The notes: generated by a model not told the origin, from the letters alone. Numbered from the stretch's first letter, positions 1-8,842 are shown. The stretch: DNA of 64,000 nt from Candidatus Methanomethylophilus alvi Mx1201 (GCF_000300255.2 NC_020913.1:1052692-1116691), one strand, 5' to 3'. A program made the numbers and translations.

Positions 1-1808
1 AGAACAACGACCTGCTGGTCAGGATCGGCAAGGCCTCCTCCGACTACAGAAGGGCCCTGGGCAGGATAGACAACGACTACCGCATAAGGAACCTGTACGA
101 CCTGAAGACGACCGTCGAAAGTGCCAGGATCCAATTTCCTAGGATCATGGAGGCGGACTACGTCGCCGAAAGGTATTCCGAGGCCTGCGAGAAGGTACAA
201 GAGGCGGACACCTTATGCTCCCTTGCGGCAGATTCGGAGGGGGAGGACACCATGGACCTCTACATCAGGGCCGCAGACAAGTGCCCGGACCACCCCAACG
301 CCGTTAGGAGACTCAGGGACTATCCTCCCGAGGGTCCGGCCGATGCAGTGTGCCAGGTGAGGAAGGACACCGTCCTCCTGAGATATGCGGTCCCATCGGA
401 CAGGAAGGGCGTATCCTTCTGCATATACAGGGGGAGGAACACCCTCCCGGAGGTCGACCAGTCCACGGTCCCCCTCGCAGAGATACCCGGAGGTGTATTC
501 CTCGACAAGACCCTCGACCCGGGTGTCGATTACTATTACAAGATCCATTCCAAGAGATGGGGCATCCTGTCCCGCGACTTCGCACAATGCGGTCCCGCCA
601 TGGTCCTCAGCGAAGTGGAGGGTGTGAAGGTCGAGACCATAGAGGACGGCCTGCGCATCACCTATCCGACCCCCAGGGGATGCAGCCGCGTCCGCATATG
701 GAGGAAGGAGGAAGGGGATGCGGGCCAAGAGGAGGTCGAGATCGTCCACGGGAACACGGGGACGGTGGAAGACAGGAGCCTGAAAGGCGAGACCGTTTAC
801 CACTATCTCTTCGTGGCAGAGTACGACGTCAACGGAAGGACCGAGCGTTCCCTAGGGACCGTGTTCTCAGGAAAGACGTCCAGATACCCGGAGCCCGTGA
901 ACGACATGGAGGTCTCGTGGAACAGGACGGACGGGTCCTACTCCGCCAGATGGAGCAGTACGGAGAAGGTCGTACTGTACGCATCCCCCAGGAAGGCGAG
1001 GATCTTCGGCACGGCGGTACCGGTCGAGGACGTGGAAAGATGGATGTCCCCCGTGGAACCGGACGAGGTCTATGACAACGGATGCAAGTTCGACCTTCCG
1101 GACGGAGCGGTGATCTTCCTGTACCCGATGGTAAGGATAGGCCGCACTGCGATAAGAGGAAGGGAGGTGATGATAACCAATCTGCGCCCGTTCAGGGACG
1201 TGGAGAAGAAGATGGACGGGGGCGACTGCGACATCACCGTCACCTGGCCGGAGGGCGCGGAGTCAGCCATAGTCGTCGTCAGCGACCCGGGTGCCAGGGA
1301 GGACCAGCCCCGGTCGGAGAAGATCACCGTGAGCAGGGAACTCTACGAGAAGGACGGGAGGATACGCATACAGATGGGTATGTCCAACAAGAAGACCGTA
1401 ACCCTCCTGGCTGTCTACGACGTGGAGGGGACCAAGGCGGAGTCGATACCCTTCACCATGGACGTCTACTCCGGATCCAGTACAAAGGTGAGGTACAGCG
1501 TCCGCGAGGAGAGGGTGAAGGAGGACAGGAACCTCACGAGAATAGTAATGGACCTCGAATGCGCCGAAGGCGACTCCATACCCCGTTTGGCGATGACCGC
1601 CACCAACGTCGGCATCCCTCTGAGGATGAACGACGGGGAGGTCGTCTGGGACTCCCAGGATCCAATCGCACTGCAGGATGGAAGGGCACAGACCTGGTTC
1701 ACAATGGACAAAGGAAAGGCGGATCTGAAAAGGATGAGGCTGTTCTTCGTGAACAAAGAGGAATACAGCCTCTATAAGCTGATCCATCCGCTCTACAGGG
1801 AGGTGTGA
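1..1808 (+). CDS. Fibronectin-like multi-domain protein, 5' end outside window
   Basis: The frame is open from base 3, so the gene begins upstream of the window; about 602 residues are visible. The first 110 or so are charged and helical (a coiled-coil or TPR-like stalk with a DKCPDHPNA turn). The rest is beta-rich, with repeated units of the type V-x-V-E-x-x-D-G-L-R-I-T-Y followed by Y-x-Y-x-I/F-x-x-x-Y/W, resembling tandem fibronectin type III folds. No signal peptide or membrane segment is visible. It lies 4 nt before a GTPase gene and heads a GTPase/GrpE-like/Hsp70 operon, so it is probably an interaction subunit of that complex. The family is not recognised; a J-domain in the missing N-terminus is possible but unseen. 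Confidence 0.75.
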   Translation, partial: NNDLLVRIGKASSDYRRALGRIDNDYRIRNLYDLKTTVESARIQFPRIMEADYVAERYSEACEKVQEADTLCSLAADSEGEDTMDLYIRAADKCPDHPNAVRRLRDYPPEGPADAVCQVRKDTVLLRYAVPSDRKGVSFCIYRGRNTLPEVDQSTVPLAEIPGGVFLDKTLDPGVDYYYKIHSKRWGILSRDFAQCGPAMVLSEVEGVKVETIEDGLRITYPTPRGCSRVRIWRKEEGDAGQEEVEIVHGNTGTVEDRSLKGETVYHYLFVAEYDVNGRTERSLGTVFSGKTSRYPEPVNDMEVSWNRTDGSYSARWSSTEKVVLYASPRKARIFGTAVPVEDVERWMSPVEPDEVYDNGCKFDLPDGAVIFLYPMVRIGRTAIRGREVMITNLRPFRDVEKKMDGGDCDITVTWPEGAESAIVVVSDPGAREDQPRSEKITVSRELYEKDGRIRIQMGMSNKKTVTLLAVYDVEGTKAESIPFTMDVYSGSSTKVRYSVREERVKEDRNLTRIVMDLECAEGDSIPRLAMTATNVGIPLRMNDGEVVWDSQDPIALQDGRAQTWFTMDKGKADLKRMRLFFVNKEEYSLYKLIHPLYREV

Positions 1809-1812
1809 CGAT

Positions 1813-3060
1813 ATGGGTATATTGAGGAGCAGGAACAACTACGTGTGCCCGTTCTGTTTCAACGACGTCAATCTCGCGAAGATACATTATGCATGCACGA
1901 ACCCGCTCTGCACCAAGACGTTCCTGGACAGCGTGGACGGAAAACGTTTCAGATCCGAGTTCAAGGAAAGCGAGGAGGTCGACATAGAGAACTCCGTGTT
2001 CCTGGGCAAGGACCCCAAGGCCTCCGATGCGGTGACCACCAAGAACCACATAGTCCGCGGATCCGCCAACGGCTGCTGCGACATATGCGGACGTGCCGCA
2101 TACACTAGACTGTGTCCGATATGCCACAACCCTATACCCGCGGGGGCGGAGGAGAACGGCAGCAACATATTTGTCGTGCTGGGATCGGAAGGCGTGGGGA
2201 AGAGCCACTATATCGCCGTACTCATAAACCAGCTGAGGACGATGTTCTCCACCGAGTTCGGGACTACCTTCACCCCCGCCACCGACAGGACGACCATCCG
2301 GTACAACGACTCCTATTACAGGAGACTGTTCGAGGAAGGACGCAAGCTGGCACCCACCACGTCGTACAGCGAGGACCGTGACTCCAGGGAACCGATGGTG
2401 TACTACATGAAATTCCCGGGAGAGAAGAGCCAGGAGTACACGCTGGCGTTCTTCGACACGTCCGGAAAGGACCTGGATTCCGACGACAAGACCGTGGTCC
2501 TGAGTCTTGGGTCCTTCATATCCAAGGCCTCGGGGATCGTCCTCCTGGTGGATCCCCTGCAGATCCCCTATGTGAACAAGAGGATCCGCATGGACAACAA
2601 ACCGTTTGAGGTCACTGACATCAGGGACCGTCTGGCATATATCACGGAGATCGTCCGTACAGGCAACAAACTGAAGCGCAAGGACAGTATAGACATCCCT
2701 CTGGCGGTCGTACTGACAAAGACCGACGTCCTCATGAAATCCCCCGAGAACGACGAGGAGGAACGCATCCTGTTCGGCCCCGAGTCCTCCATACATGTGG
2801 AGAGGGAAAAGGGGAAGTTCGACAGGGTCTGCTTCGACGAGATCAGCGTGGAGGTGGAGGAATACCTACGCCGCACCGTAGGGCAGGAGTTCATAAATGA
2901 CGTCGGACAATACTCCAGACACGAATACTTCGCCGTATCCGCCTTGGGCAACAACCCCTCCGGGAGCGTACTGACCAAGGAGATCAACCCGTTCAGGGTG
3001 GAGGATCCGTTCATCTGGCTCTTCAACACCTGCAGCGGGAACGGGAGCATGAGACAATGA
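1813..3060 (+). CDS. Zinc-ribbon P-loop GTPase (double-GTPase-like)
   Basis: 415 residues. Two treble-clef-like zinc ribbons come first: CPFC...CTNPLC near residues 14-36 and CDIC...CPIC near 93-109. A GTPase core follows: G1 GSEGVGKS near 125, G3 DTSGKD near 217 and G4 TKTD near 298. The fold and the zinc ribbons recall the DO-GTPase2 group described in predicted conflict systems; this is resemblance, not a database result. A Shine-Dalgarno GGGAGGTG lies 7 nt before the ATG. The stop overlaps the next ATG by 4 nt (ATGA), so it is translationally coupled to the GrpE-like gene. Presumed cytoplasmic signalling or scaffold GTPase working with the Hsp70 of the operon. Confidence 0.8.
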   Translation: MGILRSRNNYVCPFCFNDVNLAKIHYACTNPLCTKTFLDSVDGKRFRSEFKESEEVDIENSVFLGKDPKASDAVTTKNHIVRGSANGCCDICGRAAYTRLCPICHNPIPAGAEENGSNIFVVLGSEGVGKSHYIAVLINQLRTMFSTEFGTTFTPATDRTTIRYNDSYYRRLFEEGRKLAPTTSYSEDRDSREPMVYYMKFPGEKSQEYTLAFFDTSGKDLDSDDKTVVLSLGSFISKASGIVLLVDPLQIPYVNKRIRMDNKPFEVTDIRDRLAYITEIVRTGNKLKRKDSIDIPLAVVLTKTDVLMKSPENDEEERILFGPESSIHVEREKGKFDRVCFDEISVEVEEYLRRTVGQEFINDVGQYSRHEYFAVSALGNNPSGSVLTKEINPFRVEDPFIWLFNTCSGNGSMRQ

Positions 3061-3824
3061 CGGAAGAGAACTTGGAGCAGACCGCCGTGACGGAAGGTGC
3101 GGAAACGACGCCCGGAACGGAGACCAAGAAGAAGACGACCAGGAAGAAATCGTCCACCGGGACCAAGAGGGCAACCGTGGCCGATGTCATGAAACGCCTC
3201 GACACGATCGAGAAGAACATGGCGGAGAACGCTGCGTTGGCGGCCGAGAGCGACGGCAAGGTGGAGGACATATACTTCATGACGTCGGACATGTCCGGGA
3301 AGATCGGCATAATAGCCGAGACCCCGAAGCCCGTGACGGGCGATGTGCCAGCGGGTCAGGAGTTCGTCACATCCAGAGAGCAGTTCAACACCTACAGCAA
3401 ACTTCTCAACCGCCGCGAGGGAGAACTGGCGAACCAGAAGATGCTGAACCTCATGATGCAGATGTGCAACATGAGGGAGGACTTCGTCAAACTGTGCACG
3501 GAGATGGAGAAGAAGATAAGCAAGTTCACGGCCAAGGAGGTGCTGGAATCCTTCAAGGCCTATGAGATCGACATGGAGAACATGCTGCTGGACGCAGGCG
3601 TCTCCATAGGGCCGTACGGAAAGGACGGCGACAAGATAGACACCCTCCACCAGAGGATCGTCGGGGTTGTCGCCACGGACGACGCAGCCAAGAACGGCGT
3701 CATAGCCAAGAGGATCTCCGAGGGATACGAGTACAACGGCCGTGTCCTCGTGAAAGAGAAGGTAAACGTCTTCAAGAAAGTGGGAGGGGTCGCGAAGACG
3801 GCCTCCGAAGAGACAAAGGACTGA
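3057..3824 (+). CDS. Divergent GrpE-like nucleotide exchange factor
   Basis: 255 residues, starting on the ATGA overlap with the GTPase gene. A Thr/Lys-rich disordered N-terminus (about 1-40) is followed by a long helical coiled-coil stretch (about 42-180). The C-terminal 60 residues match the GrpE beta-wing pattern: a His-Gln-x-x-V-G-V-V unit where GrpE has HEAV-x-x-V, then a GYEYNGRVLVKEKVNVF unit where GrpE has GY-x-x-x-x-R-x-L-R-P-A-x-V-x-V. GrpE releases ADP from DnaK-type Hsp70, and the next gene encodes an Hsp70, which supports the call. The sequence is far from housekeeping GrpE, so it is probably a dedicated partner. The GrpE assignment is an inference from pattern and context. Confidence 0.6.
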   Translation: MTEENLEQTAVTEGAETTPGTETKKKTTRKKSSTGTKRATVADVMKRLDTIEKNMAENAALAAESDGKVEDIYFMTSDMSGKIGIIAETPKPVTGDVPAGQEFVTSREQFNTYSKLLNRREGELANQKMLNLMMQMCNMREDFVKLCTEMEKKISKFTAKEVLESFKAYEIDMENMLLDAGVSIGPYGKDGDKIDTLHQRIVGVVATDDAAKNGVIAKRISEGYEYNGRVLVKEKVNVFKKVGGVAKTASEETKD

Positions 3825-3852
3825 TCAGGACTATAGAAGGATGGGATGGGAA

Positions 3853-5517
3853 ATGACCGAGGACTACTACATAGGGATCGACCTGGGAACTACATATTCG
3901 TGCTTGGCGTTCGTCGACGACGTCGAAGACCAGCCGACGGTGGACAAGAACTTCGAACAGGAGGAGACGACACCCTCCGTGATACTCTTCAACGATAACG
4001 GGGAGATAATCGTCGGATCCCCTGCGAAGGAGATGTCGGTGATGTACCCTGCAGACAGGACCGTCACCGCCATCAAGAGAAAGATGGGAGAGGACTACAA
4101 GATCACCGTCGACGGCAAGGAATACACGCCCGTCACCCTGTCTGCGGCCATTCTCAAGAAGATGATCAACGACTTCAACGACAACCACGCCTGCGATGTC
4201 AAAAGGGCCGTGATAACATGTCCGGCATACTTCGGTCATGAAGAAAGGGAGGCCACGAAACTCGCCGGAAAGGTCGCGGGACTGGAGGACGTGACCATCA
4301 TAAACGAACCTACCGCCGCGGCCATATCCTTCGGGTTCGGCCACATGGAGGACGGGAAGAAGAGGGTCATGGTATACGACCTCGGAGGAGGGACCTTCGA
4401 CGTCACCATACTGGAGATCGACGGGAATATCTTCACGGCAGTGGCCACCGACGGGGAGAGGTTACTCGGCGGAAAGGATTGGGATGCCGCCCTGACCAAG
4501 ATTATAGTCAGGAAGATCGCCGAACAGAGCGGTATCGAGGAAGAGGACATCGAGGCGGACGACGATATCATGCAGACCCTAGTCCTCGATTCAGAGACCC
4601 TCAAGAAAAGACTGTCCACAGCCGAATCCTCCAGGGGAACCATCAGCGTGGGCGGGAAGAAGATCGCCTACAATGTCACCAGAAGCGAATTCGATGCGGC
4701 CACCAAACCTCTTATCCAGGCTACGGTCGACATCATCAAGAGGACTCTCGACTCCAAAGGATTCACGGAATCCGACATCGACTCCCTGATCCTGGTCGGA
4801 GGGTCGTCCAGGATGCCCCAGGTAAGGGAGAACATATCGGAGGCCTTCCCGGGGATCCACATGGAGCTCTACGACCCCGACCAGTCCGTAGCCAAGGGTG
4901 CGGCACTCCTCTGCAGGTCCAACCATAATGCCCCCAAACCTACTCCTGTCCCTGTACCCGTTCCGGATCCCGTGCCTGAACCTGTTCCGGATCACAAGGA
5001 CGAGACCAAGGAGGAAGACAACCTCACGAAGACGGAGGAGACAAAGGAAGAGGAGGAGATCGAGAAACCCGAAAAAGTCATCGAAGTCCACAACGTCCTC
5101 AGCAAATCCTTCGGAATATGCGCCATCGACGAGGATAAGAACGAGTACATCTCCAACATAATCTTCAGGAACGAGGTCCTCCCGATCACGGCTGTGAAGA
5201 CCTACTACCCCATGGAAGACGGCCAGTTGACCATCAAGGTCCAGATCTATGAGGATTCGGCCCTCAACAACGACGATGGGAAGAAGATCGCCATCGAGGA
5301 TGGATACATGGTCGGGGAATTCCAGATGGAACTGCCCGAGGAGGTCACCCGCGATACCCCGGTGACCGTCAAATTCATAGCATCGGACGAAGGCATACTC
5401 ACTGCGGCCGTGGATTGCATGGATGTACATGGCGATTACAGGCTCCAGAACAAGTTCCAGATGTCGGCCGGAGATCTGGAGAGGTCGCAGGGCCTGATGG
5501 AGAAGGTCTCCCGCTGA
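3853..5517 (+). CDS. Hsp70-family ATPase with atypical linker and short C-terminus
   Basis: 554 residues from this ATG (an ATG 12 nt upstream is in frame but touches the GAAGG ribosome site). The Hsp70 nucleotide-binding domain is intact: phosphate-1 loop IGIDLGTTYS, EPTAAA, phosphate-2 DLGGGTFDVT, and adenosine motif LILVGGSSRMPQV. The conserved hydrophobic linker is replaced by about 60 residues of Pro-Val repeats and Glu/Lys, followed by a beta domain like a degenerate substrate-binding domain. The helical lid is nearly absent. This differs from housekeeping DnaK (about 610-640 residues). It follows a GrpE-like and a GTPase gene in one operon and ends at a strong hairpin. Probably a specialised chaperone or actin-like switch rather than general DnaK. 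Confidence 0.85.
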   Translation: MTEDYYIGIDLGTTYSCLAFVDDVEDQPTVDKNFEQEETTPSVILFNDNGEIIVGSPAKEMSVMYPADRTVTAIKRKMGEDYKITVDGKEYTPVTLSAAILKKMINDFNDNHACDVKRAVITCPAYFGHEEREATKLAGKVAGLEDVTIINEPTAAAISFGFGHMEDGKKRVMVYDLGGGTFDVTILEIDGNIFTAVATDGERLLGGKDWDAALTKIIVRKIAEQSGIEEEDIEADDDIMQTLVLDSETLKKRLSTAESSRGTISVGGKKIAYNVTRSEFDAATKPLIQATVDIIKRTLDSKGFTESDIDSLILVGGSSRMPQVRENISEAFPGIHMELYDPDQSVAKGAALLCRSNHNAPKPTPVPVPVPDPVPEPVPDHKDETKEEDNLTKTEETKEEEEIEKPEKVIEVHNVLSKSFGICAIDEDKNEYISNIIFRNEVLPITAVKTYYPMEDGQLTIKVQIYEDSALNNDDGKKIAIEDGYMVGEFQMELPEEVTRDTPVTVKFIASDEGILTAAVDCMDVHGDYRLQNKFQMSAGDLERSQGLMEKVSR

Positions 5518-5530
5518 AAATAAAAAGGAT

Positions 5531-5546
5531 GGGGGCGGAAGCCCCC
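5531..5546. terminator. Terminator hairpin between convergent genes
   Basis: GGGGGC, GGAA loop, GCCCCC: a perfect 6-bp GC stem with a tetraloop just after the Hsp70 stop and before the convergent pseudouridine synthase stop. It can serve both strands. Confidence 0.6.
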
Positions 5547-5573
5547 TCCTGAAAATATTGATGAGAGAAAGGG

Positions 5574-6311
5574 TCAGTTGTCCTTCTCTGCGAGGGTGCT
5601 CTTATCCAATATGCCCATGAGCTCCTCGCGCTCCTTCTTGGAGATGTCCCTGTACCTTCCGGACTTGAGGTTACCGAGCTCTATGTTCATGACACGGACG
5701 CGGACGAGTCTGACGACTCCGTATCCGAAATATGCACACATCTTACGGATCTGTCTGTTGAGGCCCTGTTTGAGGATTATGCGGATGGTACGGGGGTCCT
5801 CCATGAACACCTTGCATTTCCTGGTGACTACACCTTCCTCGATAGGTACTCCGGAGGCCATACCTTTTATGAATTCCGGGGTCACATCCCTGTCCAGGGA
5901 CACGACGTACTCCTTCTCATGACCATAGCGTGAACGCATTATCTTGTTGGCGAGATCACCGTCGTTCGTCAGAAGGAGAAGACCTTCGGATTCCTTGTCC
6001 AGCCTCCCTATGGTGAAGATCCTCTTGGGATAATTGATGAAATCTATGACGTTGTCCTCGTTCCCGTGGTCGGATGTACATTCCAGCCCGCGGGGCTTGT
6101 TGAAAGCCAGAATGACCGCCGTCCCGGTCTCCCTTTTTATGGGATTCCCATCGACGCAGACCGTGTCTTCCGGGAGGACCTTGTCGCCGAGAACGGCAGG
6201 TCTCCCGTTCAAGGTCACATGACCGTCCTCTATGAGACGGTCGGCCGCCCTTCTGGAGGCGATACCTGCCTCTGCGATGAACTTGTTGAGACGAACACCC
6301 TCCTCTGCCAT
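5574..6311 (-). CDS. RsuA/RluB-family pseudouridine synthase
   Basis: 245 residues. An S4 RNA-binding domain at the N-terminus (VRLNKFIAEAGIASRRAAD...) is followed by the pseudouridine synthase domain with catalytic motif GRLDKESEGLLLLTNDG (catalytic Asp in GRLD) and the C-terminal KQGLNRQIRKM motif. It isomerises uridine in rRNA. The frame stays open far upstream, but homology starts here; a TTAATAA box centred about 25 bp upstream fits a leaderless transcript at this ATG. An alternative in-frame ATG is at 6332. RsuA/RluB enzymes are mainly bacterial, so acquisition by transfer is plausible. Confidence 0.85.
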   Translation of the reverse strand: MAEEGVRLNKFIAEAGIASRRAADRLIEDGHVTLNGRPAVLGDKVLPEDTVCVDGNPIKRETGTAVILAFNKPRGLECTSDHGNEDNVIDFINYPKRIFTIGRLDKESEGLLLLTNDGDLANKIMRSRYGHEKEYVVSLDRDVTPEFIKGMASGVPIEEGVVTRKCKVFMEDPRTIRIILKQGLNRQIRKMCAYFGYGVVRLVRVRVMNIELGNLKSGRYRDISKKEREELMGILDKSTLAEKDN

Positions 6312-6398
6312 AAGGCGACCAATCCGGCTCATCTTATTAAGGATGCCGATTGTAAGACCGTCCAAGAACCAAAATATGGCTAATGCCATGACCCCTCC

Positions 6399-7532
6399 AT
6401 GGGACTCTTCGGAAAGATAAAGGACGGCGGCCCCGTCGTAAGGGAGCAGGCTGCGGAACTTCACTGGGACACTGAGGACCCTTTCATGTTCGCATCCCAC
6501 CACTTCGACGACTACCCCCGGGGAAACAGACAGCAGGCTCCGCCCCTGGAAGAGATCAAGAAAAGATCGCTGGGACATGACTACCGCCCGCAGTACGGAT
6601 ACCGCATGTACGGAGGGAAGGTCGCACCGGGCTTCCCTCTGCACACCCATTGGGGTTACGAGACCATCACCATATGCACCGAAGGATACGTCGACCACTT
6701 CGACTCCCTCGGGAACCAGGGCAGGTTCGGATACGGGGACGTCCAATGGATCACCGCCTCCAGCAGGTACGGGCACTGCGAGATGTATCCCCTCGCGTTC
6801 GCCGACAGGGACAACCACCACAGGGTGACCCAGATAATGATGCACATCCCCAATGAGAAGAAGAACAAGGGGGTCGAGATAAACAACGTATGGGCGGAGA
6901 ACGTCCCATGTATCCGGAAGGACGGCTGCGTGATACATGTCTACGCCGGAACCTATGAAGGGATGACGGGCGTGGTCCCCAACAAGGACTCGTGGGCGGC
7001 GGATCCATCCCATCATGTGAGGATCGTGTCGTTCGAAGTAGATCCAGGCGTGAAGATAACGTTGGATCCTACGGTCCCTTCCGCCAGCAGGAACGTTTAT
7101 CTAACCGACAGCGGAGCGACCGTCGCAGGCAAGGACTACATCCCTCAGACCAGACTCAAGATCAAACCCGATGCGGAAGTGGAGATAACCAACGGCGACA
7201 AGAAGAGCGAGATCTGGCTCCTGGAGGGCGACCCCATAGGACAGAAGATGTGTTCCTTCGGACCCGTGGTCCTGGCGACGGACAAGGAGGTACGCGAGGC
7301 CAACGCCGTGGTAAGGAAAGAGGAGATCAAGGACTGGCCCTGGAACTATGTGAACAAGACCCAACCTGTGGCCACCGACCGCTTCATACGCTATGCGGAC
7401 GGAAGGGAGGACCGCCCGACGCAGAAAGACCCCCGCGAACTCCCGCCGGCCGTACCGTTCCCCGAGGAGACGGAGAAGACCGATGAGCCCGCGAAGAAAG
7501 TGCCAGTCCAGGATTATTGGAACGAGGACTGA
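6399..7532 (+). CDS. Pirin-family cupin protein
   Basis: 377 residues, longer than usual pirins (about 290). The N-terminal cupin carries the pirin metal-site signature: FPLHTHWGYETITI with His residues, and later DVQWITASSRYGHCE, giving the His-x-His ... His/Glu set. A second cupin half (about 210-310) follows, then a Pro/Glu-rich tail of roughly 60 residues not typical of the family. Pirins bind Fe and act as quercetinases or redox-linked regulators; the role here is unknown. It is divergent from the pseudouridine synthase gene and ends at a strong terminator. Confidence 0.85.
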   Translation: MGLFGKIKDGGPVVREQAAELHWDTEDPFMFASHHFDDYPRGNRQQAPPLEEIKKRSLGHDYRPQYGYRMYGGKVAPGFPLHTHWGYETITICTEGYVDHFDSLGNQGRFGYGDVQWITASSRYGHCEMYPLAFADRDNHHRVTQIMMHIPNEKKNKGVEINNVWAENVPCIRKDGCVIHVYAGTYEGMTGVVPNKDSWAADPSHHVRIVSFEVDPGVKITLDPTVPSASRNVYLTDSGATVAGKDYIPQTRLKIKPDAEVEITNGDKKSEIWLLEGDPIGQKMCSFGPVVLATDKEVREANAVVRKEEIKDWPWNYVNKTQPVATDRFIRYADGREDRPTQKDPRELPPAVPFPEETEKTDEPAKKVPVQDYWNED

Positions 7533-7561
7533 CGCCACCGTCCGGACATATCACCGGAATT

Positions 7562-7604
7562 CCGGAACCCTCGTCCTCCGGATAGAGGGTTCCGGTACTT
7601 TTTT
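7562..7604 (+). terminator. Intrinsic-type terminator after pirin gene
   Basis: CCGGAACCCTC at 7562-7572 pairs with GAGGGTTCCGG at 7585-7595 (11 bp), followed by a T-run to 7604. Confidence 0.75.
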
Positions 7605-7672
7605 GTTACCTTGCGAAAAATACATAATCCTTCGCCAATGGTTATTAATATCGCCGACCGTAGTAATTGAAT

Positions 7673-7954
7673 ATGGTCAAAGAAGTGCATGCAGCACATA
7701 TTCTCGTAAAAACCGAGAAACAGGCCGCCGACATCTTGGCAGAGGTGAACGGCGGAAAGAACTTCGGAGATCTAGCAAGGAAGTACTCGGGCTGTCCTTC
7801 CAAGAAGAAGGGCGGGGACCTTGGATGGTTCAAACGCGGGCAAATGGTCAAGCCTTTCGAGGATGCGGCCTTCGCAGCCAAGAAAGGAGATGTCATCGGG
7901 CCGGTGAAGACCGAGTTCGGATGGCATGTGATCAAGATCCTTGAACAGAGGTGA
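7673..7954 (+). CDS. Parvulin-type peptidyl-prolyl isomerase
   Basis: 93 residues: a single stand-alone parvulin domain. It shows the hallmark N-terminal A-x-H-I-L-V-K, the central FGDLARKYSGCPSKKKGGDLG stretch (Cys present as in Pin1/parvulin active sites), the FKRGQMVKPFEDAAF helix and a C-terminal FGWHVIKIL strand. It catalyses cis-trans isomerisation of X-Pro bonds, here presumably in the cytoplasm, since no signal peptide is seen. The ATG lies about 25 bp after a TTATTAATAT box, consistent with a leaderless mRNA. The next gene starts 4 nt downstream and is probably cotranscribed. Confidence 0.92.
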   Translation: MVKEVHAAHILVKTEKQAADILAEVNGGKNFGDLARKYSGCPSKKKGGDLGWFKRGQMVKPFEDAAFAAKKGDVIGPVKTEFGWHVIKILEQR

Positions 7955-7958
7955 CAAA

Positions 7959-8219
7959 ATGGCAGCAGAGAACAACACCGAAGCTAAACCTGCAGAGAAC
8001 AAGGAGACCAAGACGGCGGCCAAGAAGACCAAGGTCTGGCACATCACCCAGCGCAAAGAGGATAAACTCTGGCAGGTGAAAGCGGAAGGAAACGAGAAGG
8101 CGACTAGGACGTTCACCACCAAAAAAGAGGCGGAGGAATACGTAAAGACCCTGGTGGCCAACAACAAAGGTTCCAAAGTCGTTCCCCACAAAAAGAACGG
8201 TGCCTTCCAGAAGAAGTGA
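7959..8219 (+). CDS. DUF2188 domain protein
   Basis: 86 residues. A Lys/Ala/Glu-rich tail (about 1-25) precedes a DUF2188 module: VWHITQRKEDKLWQVKAEG, then TFTTKKEAEEYVKTLV, ending GSKVVPHKKNGAF. The family is a small beta-alpha domain of unknown function, common in bacteria. The ribosome site GAGGTGA lies 3-9 nt before the ATG and partly overlaps the end of the parvulin gene, so the two are an operon. Confidence 0.85.
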   Translation: MAAENNTEAKPAENKETKTAAKKTKVWHITQRKEDKLWQVKAEGNEKATRTFTTKKEAEEYVKTLVANNKGSKVVPHKKNGAFQKK

Positions 8220-8282
8220 GGAATCCAACTATCATCAATAATAGTGGATATTATAAAATACGTCCACTTGGATGGGCAGAGC

Positions 8283-8675
8283 ATGATCAGCGAGCCGAGG
8301 TATGACTGTGCCATAGACGCCGCCATGTCCGTCATAGAGGGCAGGTGGAAGACCGTCATAATCTGCAAGCTCTACCGTAACGGCGCGCCCATGAGATACA
8401 ATCAGCTCATGGCACAGATCGAGGGGATATCCCCCAGGATATTCACCCTTCAGCTGAAGGAGATGGAGAGGGACGGGATCATCGTAAGGAACGTCCGCTC
8501 CACCAAACCGAAGTGCGTGGAATACTATCTCTCCGAGAGGGGTTTCAGCCTTCTGCCCATCCTCAAAAGTCTTGCAGAATGGGGCCTCAAGAATATGTTC
8601 TCCAACATGGTCGAGTTCGATGACGGCATCACTGTCCCGTCGAAAGACGATCTGAAGGAAAGCGGCCTCTGCTAA
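8283..8675 (+). CDS. HxlR-family winged-helix transcriptional regulator
   Basis: 130 residues. HxlR pattern throughout: near the N-terminus C-x-x-x-A-A-M-x-V-I-E-G-R-W-K-T-x-I-I, then a winged helix with RYNQLMAQIEGISPRIFTLQLKEMERDGII, and the wing VEYYLSERG. HxlR proteins bind DNA as dimers and often sense redox or aldehyde stress; the conserved N-terminal Cys (near residue 9) is present. This ATG is chosen because a TTATAAAATA box lies about 25-30 bp upstream; an in-frame GTG at 8244 would precede that box. The gene stands alone before the 5S rRNA. Confidence 0.88.
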   Translation: MISEPRYDCAIDAAMSVIEGRWKTVIICKLYRNGAPMRYNQLMAQIEGISPRIFTLQLKEMERDGIIVRNVRSTKPKCVEYYLSERGFSLLPILKSLAEWGLKNMFSNMVEFDDGITVPSKDDLKESGLC

Positions 8676-8712
8676 TTGAGATATCTTTATATACTTGTTC
8701 TCTATCTAGAGT

Positions 8713-8842
8713 TTTGGTCAGACGGCCATAGCAGCGGGGTTCACCCGGTCCCATCTCGAACCCGGAAGTTAAGCCCGCTCGCGTATCTGTCGCGTACTGT
8801 ATTGCGCAAGTGTACGGGAAAGCAGACACGCTGTCTACCACT
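8713..8842 (+). rRNA. 5S ribosomal RNA (stand-alone)
   Basis: The conserved 5S core GGCCATAGC...GGGGTTCACCCGGTCCCATCTCGAACCCGGAAGTTAAGCCCGC is visible at 8723-8787 (segments quoted separately: helix III arm CCATCTCGAACCCGG, then AAGTTAAGCCCGC). Helix I closes as TGGT-C-AGAC (8715-8723) with GTCTACCA (8833-8840). A TTTATATAC box lies at 8692-8700, about 20-25 bp before the mature 5' end. No 16S or 23S gene is nearby, so the 5S gene is unlinked; the ends are approximate to a few nt. Confidence 0.88.

Noticed and set aside
5574..7016. N-terminal extension of the pseudouridine synthase to 480 residues
   Set aside because: The extra part lies antisense to the pirin gene and is not protein-like; homology begins at the S4 domain.
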